A DNA stretch of 64,000 nt, from contig JAGFNQ010007699.1 in the NCBI GenBank assembly GCA_024364735.1, positions 44,368 through 108,367 of the forward strand, read 5' to 3'. The notes beneath the pieces were generated by a model, which saw only the letters and a list, made by a program, of their open reading frames with translations, did not search any database and was not told where the DNA came from. Shown here piece by piece: positions 42,807 through 55,110 of this stretch. The stretch is from Boesenbergia rotunda (taxonomy: Eukaryota; Streptophyta; Magnoliopsida; Zingiberales; Zingiberaceae). Numbering within the stretch: the first letter of the stretch is position 1; every line of letters begins with the position of its first letter. The position numbers and the translations under genes are program-made.

Positions 42807-45131
42807 TGTTAGTGATATGAGAGAAGTGTCCTAAGGCAATCGCCTTATGATTGTAATAATTTATTTTAATAAATGAATATTCACTATATAAGTATACATG
42901 ATTATTTGATTAAGATATTAAACTCATTTACTGAATGTCCGCAATATAATTCACAGCATGAGAGAATTTGTGATGAATTCACAACTAGTGATTATCTCTA
43001 CATGTGCAATTGTGAAGTATTGAAATTGTCCCTAGTCGATAAATTGATAAATACGGACACTATCAATTCTGTTGAGACTAGCATGGGTTATTCTCTAATC
43101 AACTGATTCTCACTGGCTGGTGACATTGAGATGTCTGGAAATAAACATGAATGCTAGTTAAGGGAACTAGTTCATTAGAGTGACTGGCTGTAAAACTTCA
43201 TATGGTAGTCTACATATAGATATGTCAGTGAAGTTCTTACTGCAGCTTAAGTGCGATGTTCCTTTGACTTGTGGTGTTCAAGTCATCTTGGTCATGAAAA
43301 CTTATACTTTGATATCTTAAGCAAGCATATCCAAGGAGGTGTGGACCTAGGATGATTGGGTATAAGCCGAAGTGCCCGAAGATGTTTGAACAGCCTACAA
43401 AGGATTCACCACTCCTTGCGAGGAGATGTATACCCGAGGCCTATCGTCGGATTGTTACTCGAAGCCTCTGGCCAGAGCATGACATGTTTAGAGTATGAAT
43501 CTCTTAAATACACGAGAGTAATTAGAATCCATAGGACGAGGAAACGTTACTTGGGCTAGGTGTGACGTAGTCAGCCTAGTGGGGACTGACACACATAGAC
43601 CATGTCCTGAACTAAGTGGGTATAAGATGGTGAAGGGAATGGGGCACGATTCATTATAGCTGCTGAAGGGTTTCAGAATCATTTCTGAGGTCAACCGTTG
43701 ATCTTTCAATTAATTGGGGATCATGATGTACTACTAGGTGCCACTCATGATCGTTCTATAATTAATTAGTTAATTATGGTCGGCCAACATAAATTGAAAG
43801 TCTATTTATTCACACGCATAATGAGTAATTCGAAGGATTTAAAACGAGTTGAGAACTAGATTCTCCAATCGAGATAGACTATTTTTGGTAAGTCCAAACA
43901 ATAGTCAAAACTGAATTTATTTCAAACGCATCGGAAGCATAGAATGGCTAAGTCTTTTAAAGACTTAATGGGTGAATTAAATAAGTTTAATTCATTAAGG
44001 GATTTGATCCAAGGTGGTATGGTTTATTATAAGCTTAAAATAATCCATGGGATTATTTTATCATAAATTAAAATAAACCAAAGAGTTGGTTTGTTTTATA
44101 AAAATTTATAATAAATCAAAGATGACAAAATCTAATCCATTGGTCGGTTTTGAACCATGGACCTATGGTTTGGATAAAAACTTGGTTGACCACTTAAGAT
44201 GAATTCTCTTTTGTATAAATTTTGGCCACCACAAGTGGATAAGGCTATTTTGGTTTGTTTTATAAAATAGACCAAAGGTTGGTTTATTTTATAAAAGGTT
44301 ATATAAATTTTATATATATAAATTTTTATAATGAACCAATGGTTGGTTTGTTTTATAAATTTTTATATAATGAACCAATGGTTGGTTTATTTTATAAATT
44401 TTATATATAATCATGCCAAAAGAAAGAGAGCCTTGATTATGGATTGATTGAGAAATTATTCCATAATCAATAAAAAGAATCTTGATCATGAGAGCCTTGA
44501 TTATGGATTGATTGAGAAATTATTCCATAATCAAGGAGAGGTTTGCTTGGGAATTAAGAAACCTCTCCCTATATAAAGGACCCAAGGGGTGCCATGGAAG
44601 GATCGATCCAAGAATTGCTTGGGCTCTCTCCTCTTCTTCTCTCCCTCTCTCTTGGCCGGCCATAGGCCTTCCTTCTTTCTTCATGAAGTGAGCACAAGGA
44701 GAAGCATCAAGGCGACGAAGTTCTTCCTTACGACGATCTTCCTCTTCAGCTAACCTTGGTGGTGAGTATTTCGATTTGATTACTCTCTCGGTTTTCGTCG
44801 TGTTCATGAAGAATCTAGTAGTTCTCGTGAACACGAAACTCGTGGCTTTGCGAAGTCATCCCGACGATACTCGGCGTGGATACGAATAGAGGCAGAGCTT
44901 TCAAGGGACGCTAACGGTTGGATCTCGTCCCTTCTTCCAAGTTACGCATGGTAATTCGTAGAGTAATTTCCTTTTCTGCAAAAATTTTATATTACAATTA
45001 TGTGAACACATTGCATGCTTAGGATATGTGTTAGAATAATTTAGAAAATTATTCATGTTTTTGTTTTCGCTGCATGTAATTATGTAACAATTACAATATA
45101 TGTCCGCGTCGGCATGCACCCGGCCCCAATA
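42807..45131 (+). mobile_element. 3' LTR of inner copia element
   Basis: Matches 28531-30855. A purine tract (aagtgggag) precedes it at 42796-42804. The terminal CA is now TA. Confidence 0.93.
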
Positions 45132-45136
45132 ATTAG
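45132..45136. repeat. Target site duplication ATTAG (right)
   Basis: Exact match to 28526-28530. Confidence 0.93.
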
Positions 45137-46806
45137 TTTCTCAACAGTCAAACCTGCGAAGAAGTAATCGTGTGATTATTCCTCGGAGAAGGTTTGACAT
45201 TGAAAATGAGGCATTAATGATTCTCCCAGTTGATGATGAAGAACCTCGAACGGTTGAGGAAGAATTGAAATGCTCAGTTAAGGAGAAATGGAAAGTTGTA
45301 ATGGATGAGGAAATGGAGTCCATGAGAAAGAATCAAGTTTGGGATTTATTCGATCTTCCTCCGGGCCGCATGGCTATTGGGAATAAGTGTATTCTCAAAA
45401 TTAAGAGGAAAGCGGATGGGTCGATCAATCGATACAAAGTTCGTTTGGTTGCAAAAGGATATACCCAAATGGAGGGTATTGATTTTGAAGAGGCATTCTC
45501 CCCAGTTGTGGAGTTTGTGTCAATAAGAATCATCTTAGCTATAGTAGCACATTTTGACTTAGAATTACATCAAATGGATGTAAAGATGACTTTCCTTAAT
45601 GGTAATCTTGACGAAAAAATTTATATGACACAACCAGAAGGTTATATAGCTAAGGGCCAAAAGAATAAAGTATGTAGACTTACGAAGTCTATGTATGGGC
45701 TAAAGCAAGCGTCAAGGCAATGGAACATAAGATTCAATGAAGTCATTTTGTCTTATGGTTTCGAAATGATCAATGAGGATCATTGTGTTTACCTAAGGAA
45801 GGATAAAGGAAAGTTTGTCATTTTATCATTATATGTTGATGATATGCTAATAGCTGGAAGTGACCTAAAGGTTGTGATTGATGTCAGGTCTTGACTTTCA
45901 TCACAATTTGACATAATAGACATGGGAGAAACTGAGTATATCTTAGGAGTACGGATCATTCGTGATCGATCAAAAAGACTTTTGGGTTTGTCTCAAGAAA
46001 TCTTATATCACTAAGATATTATAACACTTCAATATGTTTGATTGCAAAGTTGAACAAACACCTACAGCGAAAGGTGTTGTTCTGAGCAAAAGTATGTCTC
46101 CCAAGACTCCTGAAGAGATAGCCGAGATGAAGAAAAGACCATATTCTAGTGCCATTGGTAGTTTGATGTACACTATGTTGTGTACACGTCCTAATATAAG
46201 CTATGCTGTTGGCTTAGTTAGTCATTTCCAGTCAAACCCAGGATCGAGACACTGGAAAGCAGTAAAAAGGATATTCAGATATCTTAAAGGGACAGCAGAT
46301 TATTGTCTCTGCTTCTAAGGATCAAAGCTGAGCTTGAAGGGCTACGTAGTGCAGATTGGGCAGGGGACCTTGACGACAGAAAATCCACATCTGGCTATAT
46401 TTTTTTGCTGAATGGAGATGTCATTTCATGGAACAGCAAGAAACAGGCTTGTGTAGCACTGTCGACAATGGAGGCTGAGTATGTGGCTTGTGCAGCGGCT
46501 GTACAAGAAGCTGTCTGGTTGAGAATGTTCCTAAAGCATCTAAATATTGCTGAGGACAGTGGGATCCCTGTTACAGTGTATTGTGACAATTAAGCTGCTA
46601 TAGCTTTTTCCAAAGATTCTAAATATCACAGTAAAGGCAAGCACATAGAAATTAAATACAATTTTGTAAGGGATATTTTTGATAAGAAAAAGATAATTCT
46701 TGAGTACATCCCTACATGAGTGATGCTTGCAGATCCTTTTACTAAGCCATTGACTAAAGAGTCATTTCATGGACATGTGAAGTCTTTGGGACTACGCAAG
46801 ATGTAA
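45137..46806 (+). pseudogene. pol: pol of outer copia, part 2: reverse transcriptase and RNase H
   Basis: Reverse transcriptase starts near 45280 (EKWKVVMDEEMESM, VWDLFDLPPG), with the first catalytic Asp in QMDVKMTFLNG and the YVDD box near 45835. A TGA at about 45892, a frameshift and stops near 46010 and 46316 break the connection region (CTRPNISYAVG). RNase H shows DWAGDLDDRKSTSGYIFLL, STMEAEYVACAAAVQEAVW and YCDN, with a TAA instead of the next Asn/Gln-type codon at 46591. The frame ends at 46804-46806. Confidence 0.88.
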
Positions 46807-47153
46807 CACATTGTAAAGACTGTTATATATATGAACTGCCATGATCTATTCAGCGTGAATATATTTGTTACATTTAGATAAAAGTCTCGATGAGCATGTT
46901 GGTAGGCTGAGGTTGGTCCACTCACATGGACAATCATCTCTATTTGTTGAGTATAAATAGAGGTAAGACTATTACTTATGAGACAATTTATGTAGTTTGA
47001 ATAGAGACATACTCATAAGTTGATGTCGTCTTGATTTTTGTATCAAGATGAGATCTTTTATGTAATGATCGAAGTAAATGCACCCACCATTTACTAAACC
47101 TGTTTAAGGCTAGATTGGAATTCATAAGTTGAATTTGGATTAGACGTTAGGTA
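46807..47153 (+). other. 3' untranslated region of outer copia (before solo LTR)
   Basis: Non-coding AT-rich sequence. No repeat or gene is recognised. It continues at 49407 after the inserted solo LTR. Confidence 0.55.
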
Positions 47154-47158
47154 TGTCT
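47154..47158. repeat. Target site duplication TGTCT (left)
   Basis: Repeated at 49402-49406. Confidence 0.92.
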
Positions 47159-47269
47159 TGTTGATGCAGTCTGGCCTTAATTGTTATTTTGGTGTTGACA
47201 ACGATTTTAGTTTAGGTTGATGATGATGATGATTATGATTAAGTCCTGATCGGGGATTAGGCATGTTAT

Positions 47270-47705
47270 GGAGGATTCTAGCCTGGAGGGCTAGGTATTG
47301 GAAAATCCTAACCTGGAGGGTTAGGTGTGGAAAATCCTAGCTTGGAGGGCTAGGTGTTGGAAAAGTCCTAATTCGGAAAGGTTGGGTGAAAAGTCCTAGT
47401 TTGGAGGGCTAGGTGAAAAGTCCTAACTTGGAGGGTTAGGTGCAAATTCCCATCCTGGAGAATTAGGTGAAAAAGTCCTGGCTTGGAGGGTCAGGTGCCT
47501 AGCTTGGAGGGCTAGGTTTGATGAAGTTCTAACTCGGAAGGGTTGGGTGAAAAGTCCTAGCTTGGAGGGCTAGGTGAAAAGTCCTAGCTTGGAGGGCTAG
47601 GTGAAAAGTCCTAACTTGGAGGGTTAGGTGCAAATTCCCAACTTGGAGGGTTAGATGGAAAATCCCTAGCTTAGAGGGCTAAGGTGGATGGAAACTTAGC
47701 TTGGA
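47270..47705 (+). repeat. LTR tandem repeats based on CCTAGCTTGGAGGGCTAGG
   Basis: About fourteen copies of a 28-32 bp unit, each an imperfect inverted repeat (CTAGC ... GCTAG), with variants CTAAC...GTTAG. The same type of unit appears in the 400-455 region and in altered form at 40340-40690. Confidence 0.85.
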
Positions 47706-47719
47706 GGGCTGAGATTGAG

Positions 47720-48390
47720 TCTCTGGATCGGTCTGGTGACCGATCAGGGATTTTGGCACGCTGCTCCTTCGTGGATCGGTCTGGTGACCGATCCAGCGAT
47801 GACTGATCGATCGGGTGACCGATCAGGGAGAACACAGTGAGGTTGGGAACTTACTGTGTTGCTCCTGATCGATCTGGTGACCAATCAGGGAGTATGCGTT
47901 TCACCCATTGACTGGCTCCTGATCGGTCTGGTGACCGATCAGGGAGCAAGCAGTGAGGTTGAGTTCACTTGCTGAACAGCTCCTGATCGGTCTGCTGACC
48001 GATCAGGATCACTGTGCAGATCGTTCTGTTGAACGATCCAGCTTCGCGGGCTCCTCACTAAGATCGATCAGGACGTAGCCTGATCGGTCTGGGGATGACC
48101 TGATCGGACTGCTGACCAATCAGGAAGATCCCTGGTCGGTCAGTTGATCGATCAGAAGGTCTAGCTTGCGAAACTCAGAAATCGCCCAATATAAGGGTGG
48201 ATCGGTCAGGTGAACGATCCACGACCTGGGATCGGTCTGGTGATCGGTCCAGGAGAATCTCAAAGAAATCGCGATTTCTAATCGAGCGTTGGGGATCGAT
48301 CAGGACGAAGCCTGATCGATCCGGGACCTGCCTGATCGGTCTGGTGACCGATCAGGAGGCTCTGTGTCGGTCAGGTGACCGATCACTTTA
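47720..48390. repeat. Palindrome array GATCGGTC-TGGT-GACCGATC
   Basis: At least ten copies or half copies of 8-bp inverted arms with a 4-nt centre, irregularly spaced. Variants change the centre (TGCT, AGGT) or one arm base. Confidence 0.88.
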
Positions 48391-49401
48391 ATTCAAACTG
48401 CACTGACAGATGCTTTGATCGCGTCTGAACACAACCGATTCGCAGCCACTTTCCTCTGATATTTGATATGCTGTTTGATTTGCTGCTCTAATACTTTGAT
48501 TGAGTTTCAGGTGACAGGGGAGGATTCAAACACTCAAGGAGAAGTCAAAGAGAGCTTTCCTTGGAGCAGGTTTGTCCCTTTCTCATATCAGGTTGCAACG
48601 GCGAGCTGCAGACTGGAGCTGAGACTGGAGCTTGACTGAGGGGAGCTCAGTGAGTCCAGAGATAGCTCAGTAGAGGCTGGCGTTGGTAGATGAGTAGCTG
48701 GGAGCTACAGAGATGTTGTCACTTGTCGCTATGTGGAGAATCAAAAGGGCGGTGGATGGCTTCGTGGAAGATAGACTTGGGAAATTACTGTTCTTACCGT
48801 GCCTTGAGTTCTCCACAACTTGCTTACTGTATTCTTGCGATCTTCATCACCTTTGAGCAAGCTATTGAGAAGCAACCATCGTTTACTTGAGCGCTTGAAG
48901 GAGAAAACAAGAGGCTTGGAGTCCGACAGTGGGAAGACACGGAGAAGGGTTCTGCGTGAGATCGCCACTGGGTGGAGCTCAGGGAAGCTTGCTGTGTTTT
49001 TGTCCTTGCTAAGTATTTGAGTAAGATCCTTCTTATTGTTTCATTGTGCTCATTCTATATTATTGTTTGAAACAAACTGTGGGGAGGTTTCTCCACCGAG
49101 AAGGAGGTTGTTTCATATCCGGTTATCACCGGGGCTTAATCTGCCGACGATCAAGGGATCGCCCACCTTAAGGGCACGCCAAGGAGTAGGGGCAAGTTAT
49201 CCCCGAACCTTGTAAACCCTCCTTGTTAGCGATCTTGCTAGTTGTTTTTGTTTCGCTTTCGCTACATTTTCTGCATAATCTGTTTTCTACTCTTTCCGCT
49301 GTGCTACTGATGGTTTAAGTGCAGAAATATTGCTAAGCTCTTCCAAGAAAAGTGGTTGGCTATATTCACCCCCCCCCTCTCTAGCCATCTCGTTCTCAAC
49401 A

Positions 49402-49406
49402 TGTCT
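49402..49406. repeat. Target site duplication TGTCT (right)
   Basis: Exact match to 47154-47158. Confidence 0.92.
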
Positions 49407-50131
49407 AAATCAAAATCTGTACGATGTTAAATATTTGAGAAAAACATGCACTCTTTTTGGTAAAGAGAAAAACATCATAGTATGTGATTCATACCACATG
49501 TGCTATAGCGACAATAATGGTAGTAGGAGAATGGATCCCTGCTTCTCTACTATGTGAGACCCTTGAGATTATAAGTTAATCTCGATCTTACCCTAACTGA
49601 CTATTTAGCCGTCTACTTGAAGTTTTAATCAGTGACTGCTACTTTAGTGTGTATCCTATTAGCTATGGATGATTCGGTCTATGGAGCATAACTAGAAAAG
49701 CAACTGATTAGAATGAATATATTTTAGCTAAAAAGGAAGATTAAAATTGATTTACATCTGAAATACTTATTCACTGGTCAACCAGTTATATTTTTTGTTA
49801 AGTACTTAAAAATATAATTATGAATAAATGTATTGATTAGAGATGTTGAACATGCTCTTGACATAGTTGTCATATGAGGGATTAGAGATGTTCATATGAT
49901 GTAAATATTTAATCTGGGGTAAAGGCAAGTTATTGATATCTCTGATTCGTTCTATAGAGCAGCTAAGTTAAGTGTAATAACTTTCTTAGCATTAATTACT
50001 CAGTGTGCTTGCTGTCGCAGAATCATTTTCCCTGGTGTATGAATTGAATGTTCTTATATGGTCTTTGTGACTTTCTTACATGGTCTATGTGACTAGATGA
50101 CATATATGAATTGACTTGGACGAGTGGGAGA
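49407..50131 (+). other. 3' untranslated region of outer copia (after solo LTR) and polypurine tract
   Basis: Non-coding. Ends with the purine tract gagtgggaga directly before the 3' LTR. The length between RNase H and the LTR, about 1.07 kb without the insertion, is long for a copia element. Confidence 0.6.
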
Positions 50132-50632
50132 TGTTGGAGTTATAGAAGATGAAGATGCACCCCTTCCTCTTCATCTTCCAACTCATTCATATTCCTCCAT
50201 TAATGGAGGAATATGAAGAGACCTTTTACCCCTATATATATATGGCTTCTAAGGCAGAGGGGAGAGGTTGACAAGAGAGAGGACATGCTATGTGTGTGCG
50301 TCCAAGCCAATGGAGATAGTACGAGATAAGTTATGTGCGAGGTATGTGCGAGGTCAAAGAGAAAGGGTTCGTCTCGTGTGTATAAGGTCATTGTGCAAGG
50401 TTCGTCCAAGTGCACATGACGAAGAAGGGGTTATTGAGAAGAACATTCAAGATTGGTTCGTCTAATTACAGAAGAGGGATTTGGTTTGTGAACTTATGAA
50501 GAGCTTTTCGATTCGTTCGTGATCGTTCTTCGGATGACAAAGTCTTTCGGTTTTTTCTCCAAGTGCAGATCACTGTAAGTGTTTAGATTTACAAAATTTG
50601 TTTCTATCGTTCATGTTTTAGAAATATCAACA
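50132..50632 (+). mobile_element. 3' LTR of outer copia element
   Basis: TGTTGGAG to TCAACA, matching 24429-24927. Followed by CATAC. Confidence 0.92.
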
Positions 50633-50829
50633 CATACTTGAGTGCGTTGTAGCTCACACTATATCCATCCTTAAGGGGGCATCACCTCCTTGTTGATTAT
50701 CCATTATGGGCAAAAGTCATAGCTCTCATATTATATTTCTTCTTTGTTGACTATCTATAGTGTATAGGGACGAATCCTAAATTAGAAGTGGGTTGAGCTT
50801 TGAGCATAGACGTGGACTTTAGTATGCTA

Positions 50830-50838
50830 AATAAACAT
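50830..50838. repeat. 9-bp target duplication AATAAACAT (left)
   Basis: Repeated at 55528-55536. Confidence 0.85.
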
Positions 50839-51567
50839 CGACAATTTACCAAAGGACATATCCAAATATTAGTATTTATCAAAAGGCGTACCATGGTTTC
50901 ATTGTTACCAAATAACGTACTTATATTAGTGAACTTCTTATACCCCTTCTGCCAAAGTACTGCATGTCATTTTCATTCTCTTTCTCTTTCTCTTTTTCAA
51001 TAACGAATTTCGAGATATTTAAAAATATTTTTTCATATTTTTTATTTTAAAATAATATATTATGGAATCGGATAAAAAACGTACGATAAAAATTAAAAAA
51101 ATATTTCAATTAAAAAAATATCTCAATTAATAATTTAATATTTTTTAAAAATATAAATAAATTATTTTTTATATTTGATTAATATAAATTAATATATTTA
51201 ATAATATTATTAAATATATTAATATATAAAAAACTTTAAAAAAAGTTGAAGTTTTTTTTTAATTTCAAACAGCGTGGGCCTGAAATAAAATATTTCAGGC
51301 CCAGCGTGGGCCTGAAATATTTTATTTCAGGCCCTGCGAGGGTCTGAAATATTTTATTTCAGGCCCAGCGTGGGTCTGAAATAACTCAGGGCCTGAAATC
51401 TTGCGTCGAATTGAAATCATGTGTTATGATAGATTTTTTTTTACATAGGTCTAAAACGTAAAGAAACATCTTTTTATATTTTTGAAATCATAATAATAAT
51501 TATTGAGAAAGACTACCTACGAGAGGAATTCTAATTAATAAAAAATGAGGATTATATTAAAAATGAG

Positions 51568-51569
<2 letters not shown>

Positions 51570-51642
<73 letters not shown>
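51570..51642. repeat. (AT)n microsatellite
   Basis: About 36 uninterrupted AT dinucleotides. Confidence 0.98.
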
Positions 51643-51646
<4 letters not shown>

Positions 51647-51896
51647 TCTTTGTATAAAAAAGCCAAATATTATTTATTATATTAATTTAAATATTATTTA
51701 TTATATTAATATATTTAATTTTAATAGGTTTTGATAGGAGGGCCTGAAATCTTTTTGATTTCATGCCCACGCAGCTTGAAATAAAAAAAATTTTCAATTT
51801 TTTATTATATGTTTATATATTAATATATTTAATAATATTATTAAATATATTAATTTATATTAATCAAATATAAAAAATTATATATTTATATTTTTA

Positions 51897-54800
51897 AAAA
51901 TTATTAAATTATTAATTTTCCCAAAGTAATAGGTGTAGTTTAGTTCTTCCATCAGTAGGTTTTGAGCAAAACCCACTGATGGACCTCCCATATCTGTATT
52001 TCTGTAAAAACATTATCAATAGTTAGGGTAGAGTTAGGAAAATGTATTTTAGGTGTCCAAACCTCAAATTATTATTTTTCCCAAAGCAATATGTGTAGTT
52101 TAGTTCTATCAGTGGGTTTTGAGCAAAACCCACTGATGGACCTCCCATATCTGAATTTCTGAAATATCATTATCAAAAGTTAGGGTTGAGGTTGGAGAAA
52201 ATATTTTAGGTGTCCAAACCTCAAATTTTTATTTTTCCCAAAGCAATAGGTGTAGTTTAGTTCCATCAGTGGGTTTTGAGCAAAACCCACTGATGGACCT
52301 CTCATATCTGGATTTCTAAAAAAATATCAGTGGGTTTTGAGCGAAACCCACTGATAGACCTAGAAAACTCATATTGCAACATAATTTATAATCATTAGAA
52401 GTTTGGACACCAAAAATAATCATTAGAAGTTTTTTTTATAATTAATTATTTTGATTAAATTAATTATTTACGCAGATGCTTCAGGCCCTCCTATCAAAAC
52501 TTATAAAAATTAAATATATTAATATAATATATAATATTTATATTAATATAATAAATAATTTTGACTTTTTTATTAAAAAATCGATATATGTTCATTTTTA
52601 ATATAATCCTTATTTTATATTAATTAGAATTCCTCTCGTAGGTAGTCTTTCACAATAATTTTTATTGTGATTTCAAAAATATAAAGAGATGTTTCTTTAA
52701 GTTTTAGACCTACGTAACAAAACTTATCATAACACATGATTTCAATTCGACGCAAGATTTCAGACCCTGGGTTATTTCAGGCCCACGCTGGGCCTGAAAT
52801 AAAATATTTCAGGCCCACGCTCACGTTGTTTGAAATCAAAAAAAAAAAACTTCAACTTTTTTTAAAGTTTTTTATATATTAAAATATTTAATAATATTAT
52901 TAAATATATTAATTTATATTAATCAAATATAAAAAATTATTTATTTATATTTTTAAAAATTATTAAATTATTAATTTTCCCAAAGTAATAGGTGTAGTTT
53001 AGTTCTTCCATTAGTGGATTTTGAGCAAAACCCACTGATGGACCTCTCATATCTATATTTCTGAAAAAACATTATCAATAGTTAGGGTAGAGTTAGGAGA
53101 ATGTATTTTAGGTGTCCAAACCTCAAATTATTATTTTTCCCAAAGTAATAGGTGTAGTTTTGTTCCATCAGTGGGTTTTGAGCAAAATCCACTGATGGAC
53201 CTCCCATATCTGAATTTCTGAAATATCATTATCAAAAGTAGGGTTGAGGTTGGAGAAAATATTTTAGGTGTCCAAACCTCAAATTTTTATTTTTCCCAAA
53301 GCAATATGTGTAGTTTAGTTCCATCAGTGGGTTTTGAGCAAAACCCACTGATGGTCCTCTCATATCTGGATTTCTAAAAAAATATCAGTTGGTTTTGAGC
53401 GAAACCCACTAATAGACCTAGAAAACTCCTATTGCAACATAATTTATAATCATTAGAAGTTTGGACACCAAAAATAATCATTAGAAGTTTTTTTTATAAT
53501 TAATTATTTTGATTAAATTAATTATTTACGCAGATGCTTCAGGCCCAAGGAGGGCCTGAAGTCATCTGACTTCAGGCCTAAGGAGGGCCTGAAGTCAAAT
53601 GTCTTCATGCCCTCCTATCAAAACTTATAAAAATTAAATATATTAATATAATATATAATATTTAAATTAATATAATAAATAATTTTGACTTTTTTATTCA
53701 AAAAATCGATATATGTTCATTTTTAATATAATCCTTATTTTATATTAATTAGAATTCCTCTTATAGGTAGTCTTTCTCAATAATTTTTATTGTGATTTCA
53801 AAAATATAAAGAGATATTTCTTTAAGTTTTAGACCTACGTAAAAAAACCTATCATAACACATGATTTCAATTCGACGCAAGATTTCAGGCCCTGAGTTAT
53901 TTCAGGCCCACACTGTTTGAAATTAAAAAAAAACTTCAACTTTTTTTAAAGTTTTTTATATATTAATATATTTAATAATATTATTAAATATATTAATTTA
54001 TATTAATCAAATATAAAAAATTATTTATTTATATTTTTAAAAATTATTAAATTATTAATTTTCCCAAAGTAATAGGTGTAGTTTAGTTCTTCCATCAGTG
54101 GATTTTGAGCAAAACCCACTGATGGACCTCCCATATCTATATTTCTGAAAAAACATTATCAATAGTTAGGGTAGAGTTAGGAGAATGTATTTTAGGTGTC
54201 CAAACCTCAAATTATTATTTTTCCCAAAGTAATAGGTGTAGTTTAGTTCCATCAGTGGGTTTTGAGCAAAACCTACTGATGGACCTCCCATATCTGAATT
54301 TCTGAAATATCATTATCAAAAGTTAGGGTTGAGGTTGGAGAAAATATTTTAGGTGTCCAAACATCAAATTTTTATTTTTCCCAAAGCAATAGGTGTAGTT
54401 TAGTTCCATCAGTGGGTTTTGAGCAAAACCCACTGATGGACCTCTCATATCTGGATTTCTAAAAAAATATCAGTGGGTTTTGAGCGAAACCCACTAATAG
54501 ACCTAGAAAACTCCTATTGCAACATAATTTATAATCATTAGAAGTTTGGACACCAAAAATAATCATTAGAAGTTTTTTTATAATTAATTATTTTGATTAA
54601 ATTAATTATTTACGCAGATGCTTCAGGCCCAAGGAGGGCCTGAAGTCATCTAACTCAGGCCTAAGGAGGGCCTGAAGTCAGATGTCTTCAGGCCCTCCTA
54701 TCAAAACTTATAAAAATTAAATATATTAATATAATATATAATATTTAAATTAATATAATAATTAATTTTGACTTTTTTATTCAAAAAATCGATATATGTT

Positions 54801-55110
54801 CATTTTTAATATAATCCTTATTTTATATTAATTAGAATTCCTTTTGTAGGTAGTCTTTCTCAATAATTTTTATTGTGATTTCAAAAATATAAAGAGATGT
54901 TTCTTTAAGTTTTAGACCTACGTAAAAAAACCTATCATAACACATGATTTCAATTCGACGCAAGATTTCAGGCCCTGAGTTATTTCAGGCCCACGTTGGG
55001 CCTGAAATAAAATATTTTAGGCCCTCGCAGGGCCTCGCAGGGCTTGAAATAAAATATTTCAGGCCCACGCTAAATATTTCAGGCCCACACTGTTTGAAAT
55101 TAAAAAAAAA
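51897..55110. repeat. Three tandem units of about 1.07 kb with nine hairpins
   Basis: The words cccaaagtaataggtgtag followed by tttagttcttcca recur at about 51921, 52980 and 54062. Inside each unit a 158-bp subunit occurs three times. Each subunit carries a near-perfect hairpin, CCATCAGTGGGTTTTG-AG-CAAAACCCACTGATGG, at about 51949, 52105, 52263, 53008, 53166, 53321, 54090, 54248 and 54407. Each unit also contains cttcaggccc...gggcctgaag palindromes. Confidence 0.85.

Larger units (their letters stand above)
28531..45131 (+). mobile_element. Inner Ty1/copia element nested in the outer pol
   Basis: Two LTRs of equal length (28531-30855 and 42807-45131, 2325 bp each) with few differences, flanked by the exact duplication ATTAG. 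The interior holds a gag remnant and a pol gene, itself split by another insertion at 34888-41674. Removing the insertion, the outer frame continues from codons at 28525 into 45137, as the uninterrupted sister copy at 62330-62400 shows. The 3' LTR has lost its CA end (now TA). Confidence 0.95.
47159..49401 (+). mobile_element. Solo LTR (2.24 kb) with palindrome array
   Basis: TGTTGATG to TCTCAACA, flanked by the exact duplication TGTCT. No internal coding region remains. Order: tandem repeats (47270-47705), palindromes (47720-48390) around a TATA-like aatataaggg (about 48188), an ordinary stretch, GGTTTCTCCACC (about 49085) and a C-run near the end (about 49369). This is the same layout as 3728-4637 and 40201-41674, although the sequences differ. 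Confidence 0.88.
24429..50632 (+). mobile_element. Outer Ty1/copia retrotransposon, expanded by nested insertions
   Basis: LTRs at 24429-24927 and 50132-50632 match closely. Flanking pentamers are GATAC (24424-24428) and CATAC (50633-50637), one mismatch. Without the insertions at 28531-45131 and 47159-49401 and their duplications the element is about 7.35 kb. Order: LTR, primer site, long leader with a remnant extra ORF (25711-25874), gag, protease, integrase, reverse transcriptase, RNase H, long 3' untranslated region, polypurine tract, LTR. The integrase-RT-RNase H order defines Ty1/copia. Many stops and frameshifts make it inactive. A sister copy, more decayed, is at 57744-64000. Confidence 0.9.

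Noticed and set aside
48197..48391. ORF rich in DRSG repeats
   Set aside because: Translation of the GATCGGTC palindrome array, not a protein gene.
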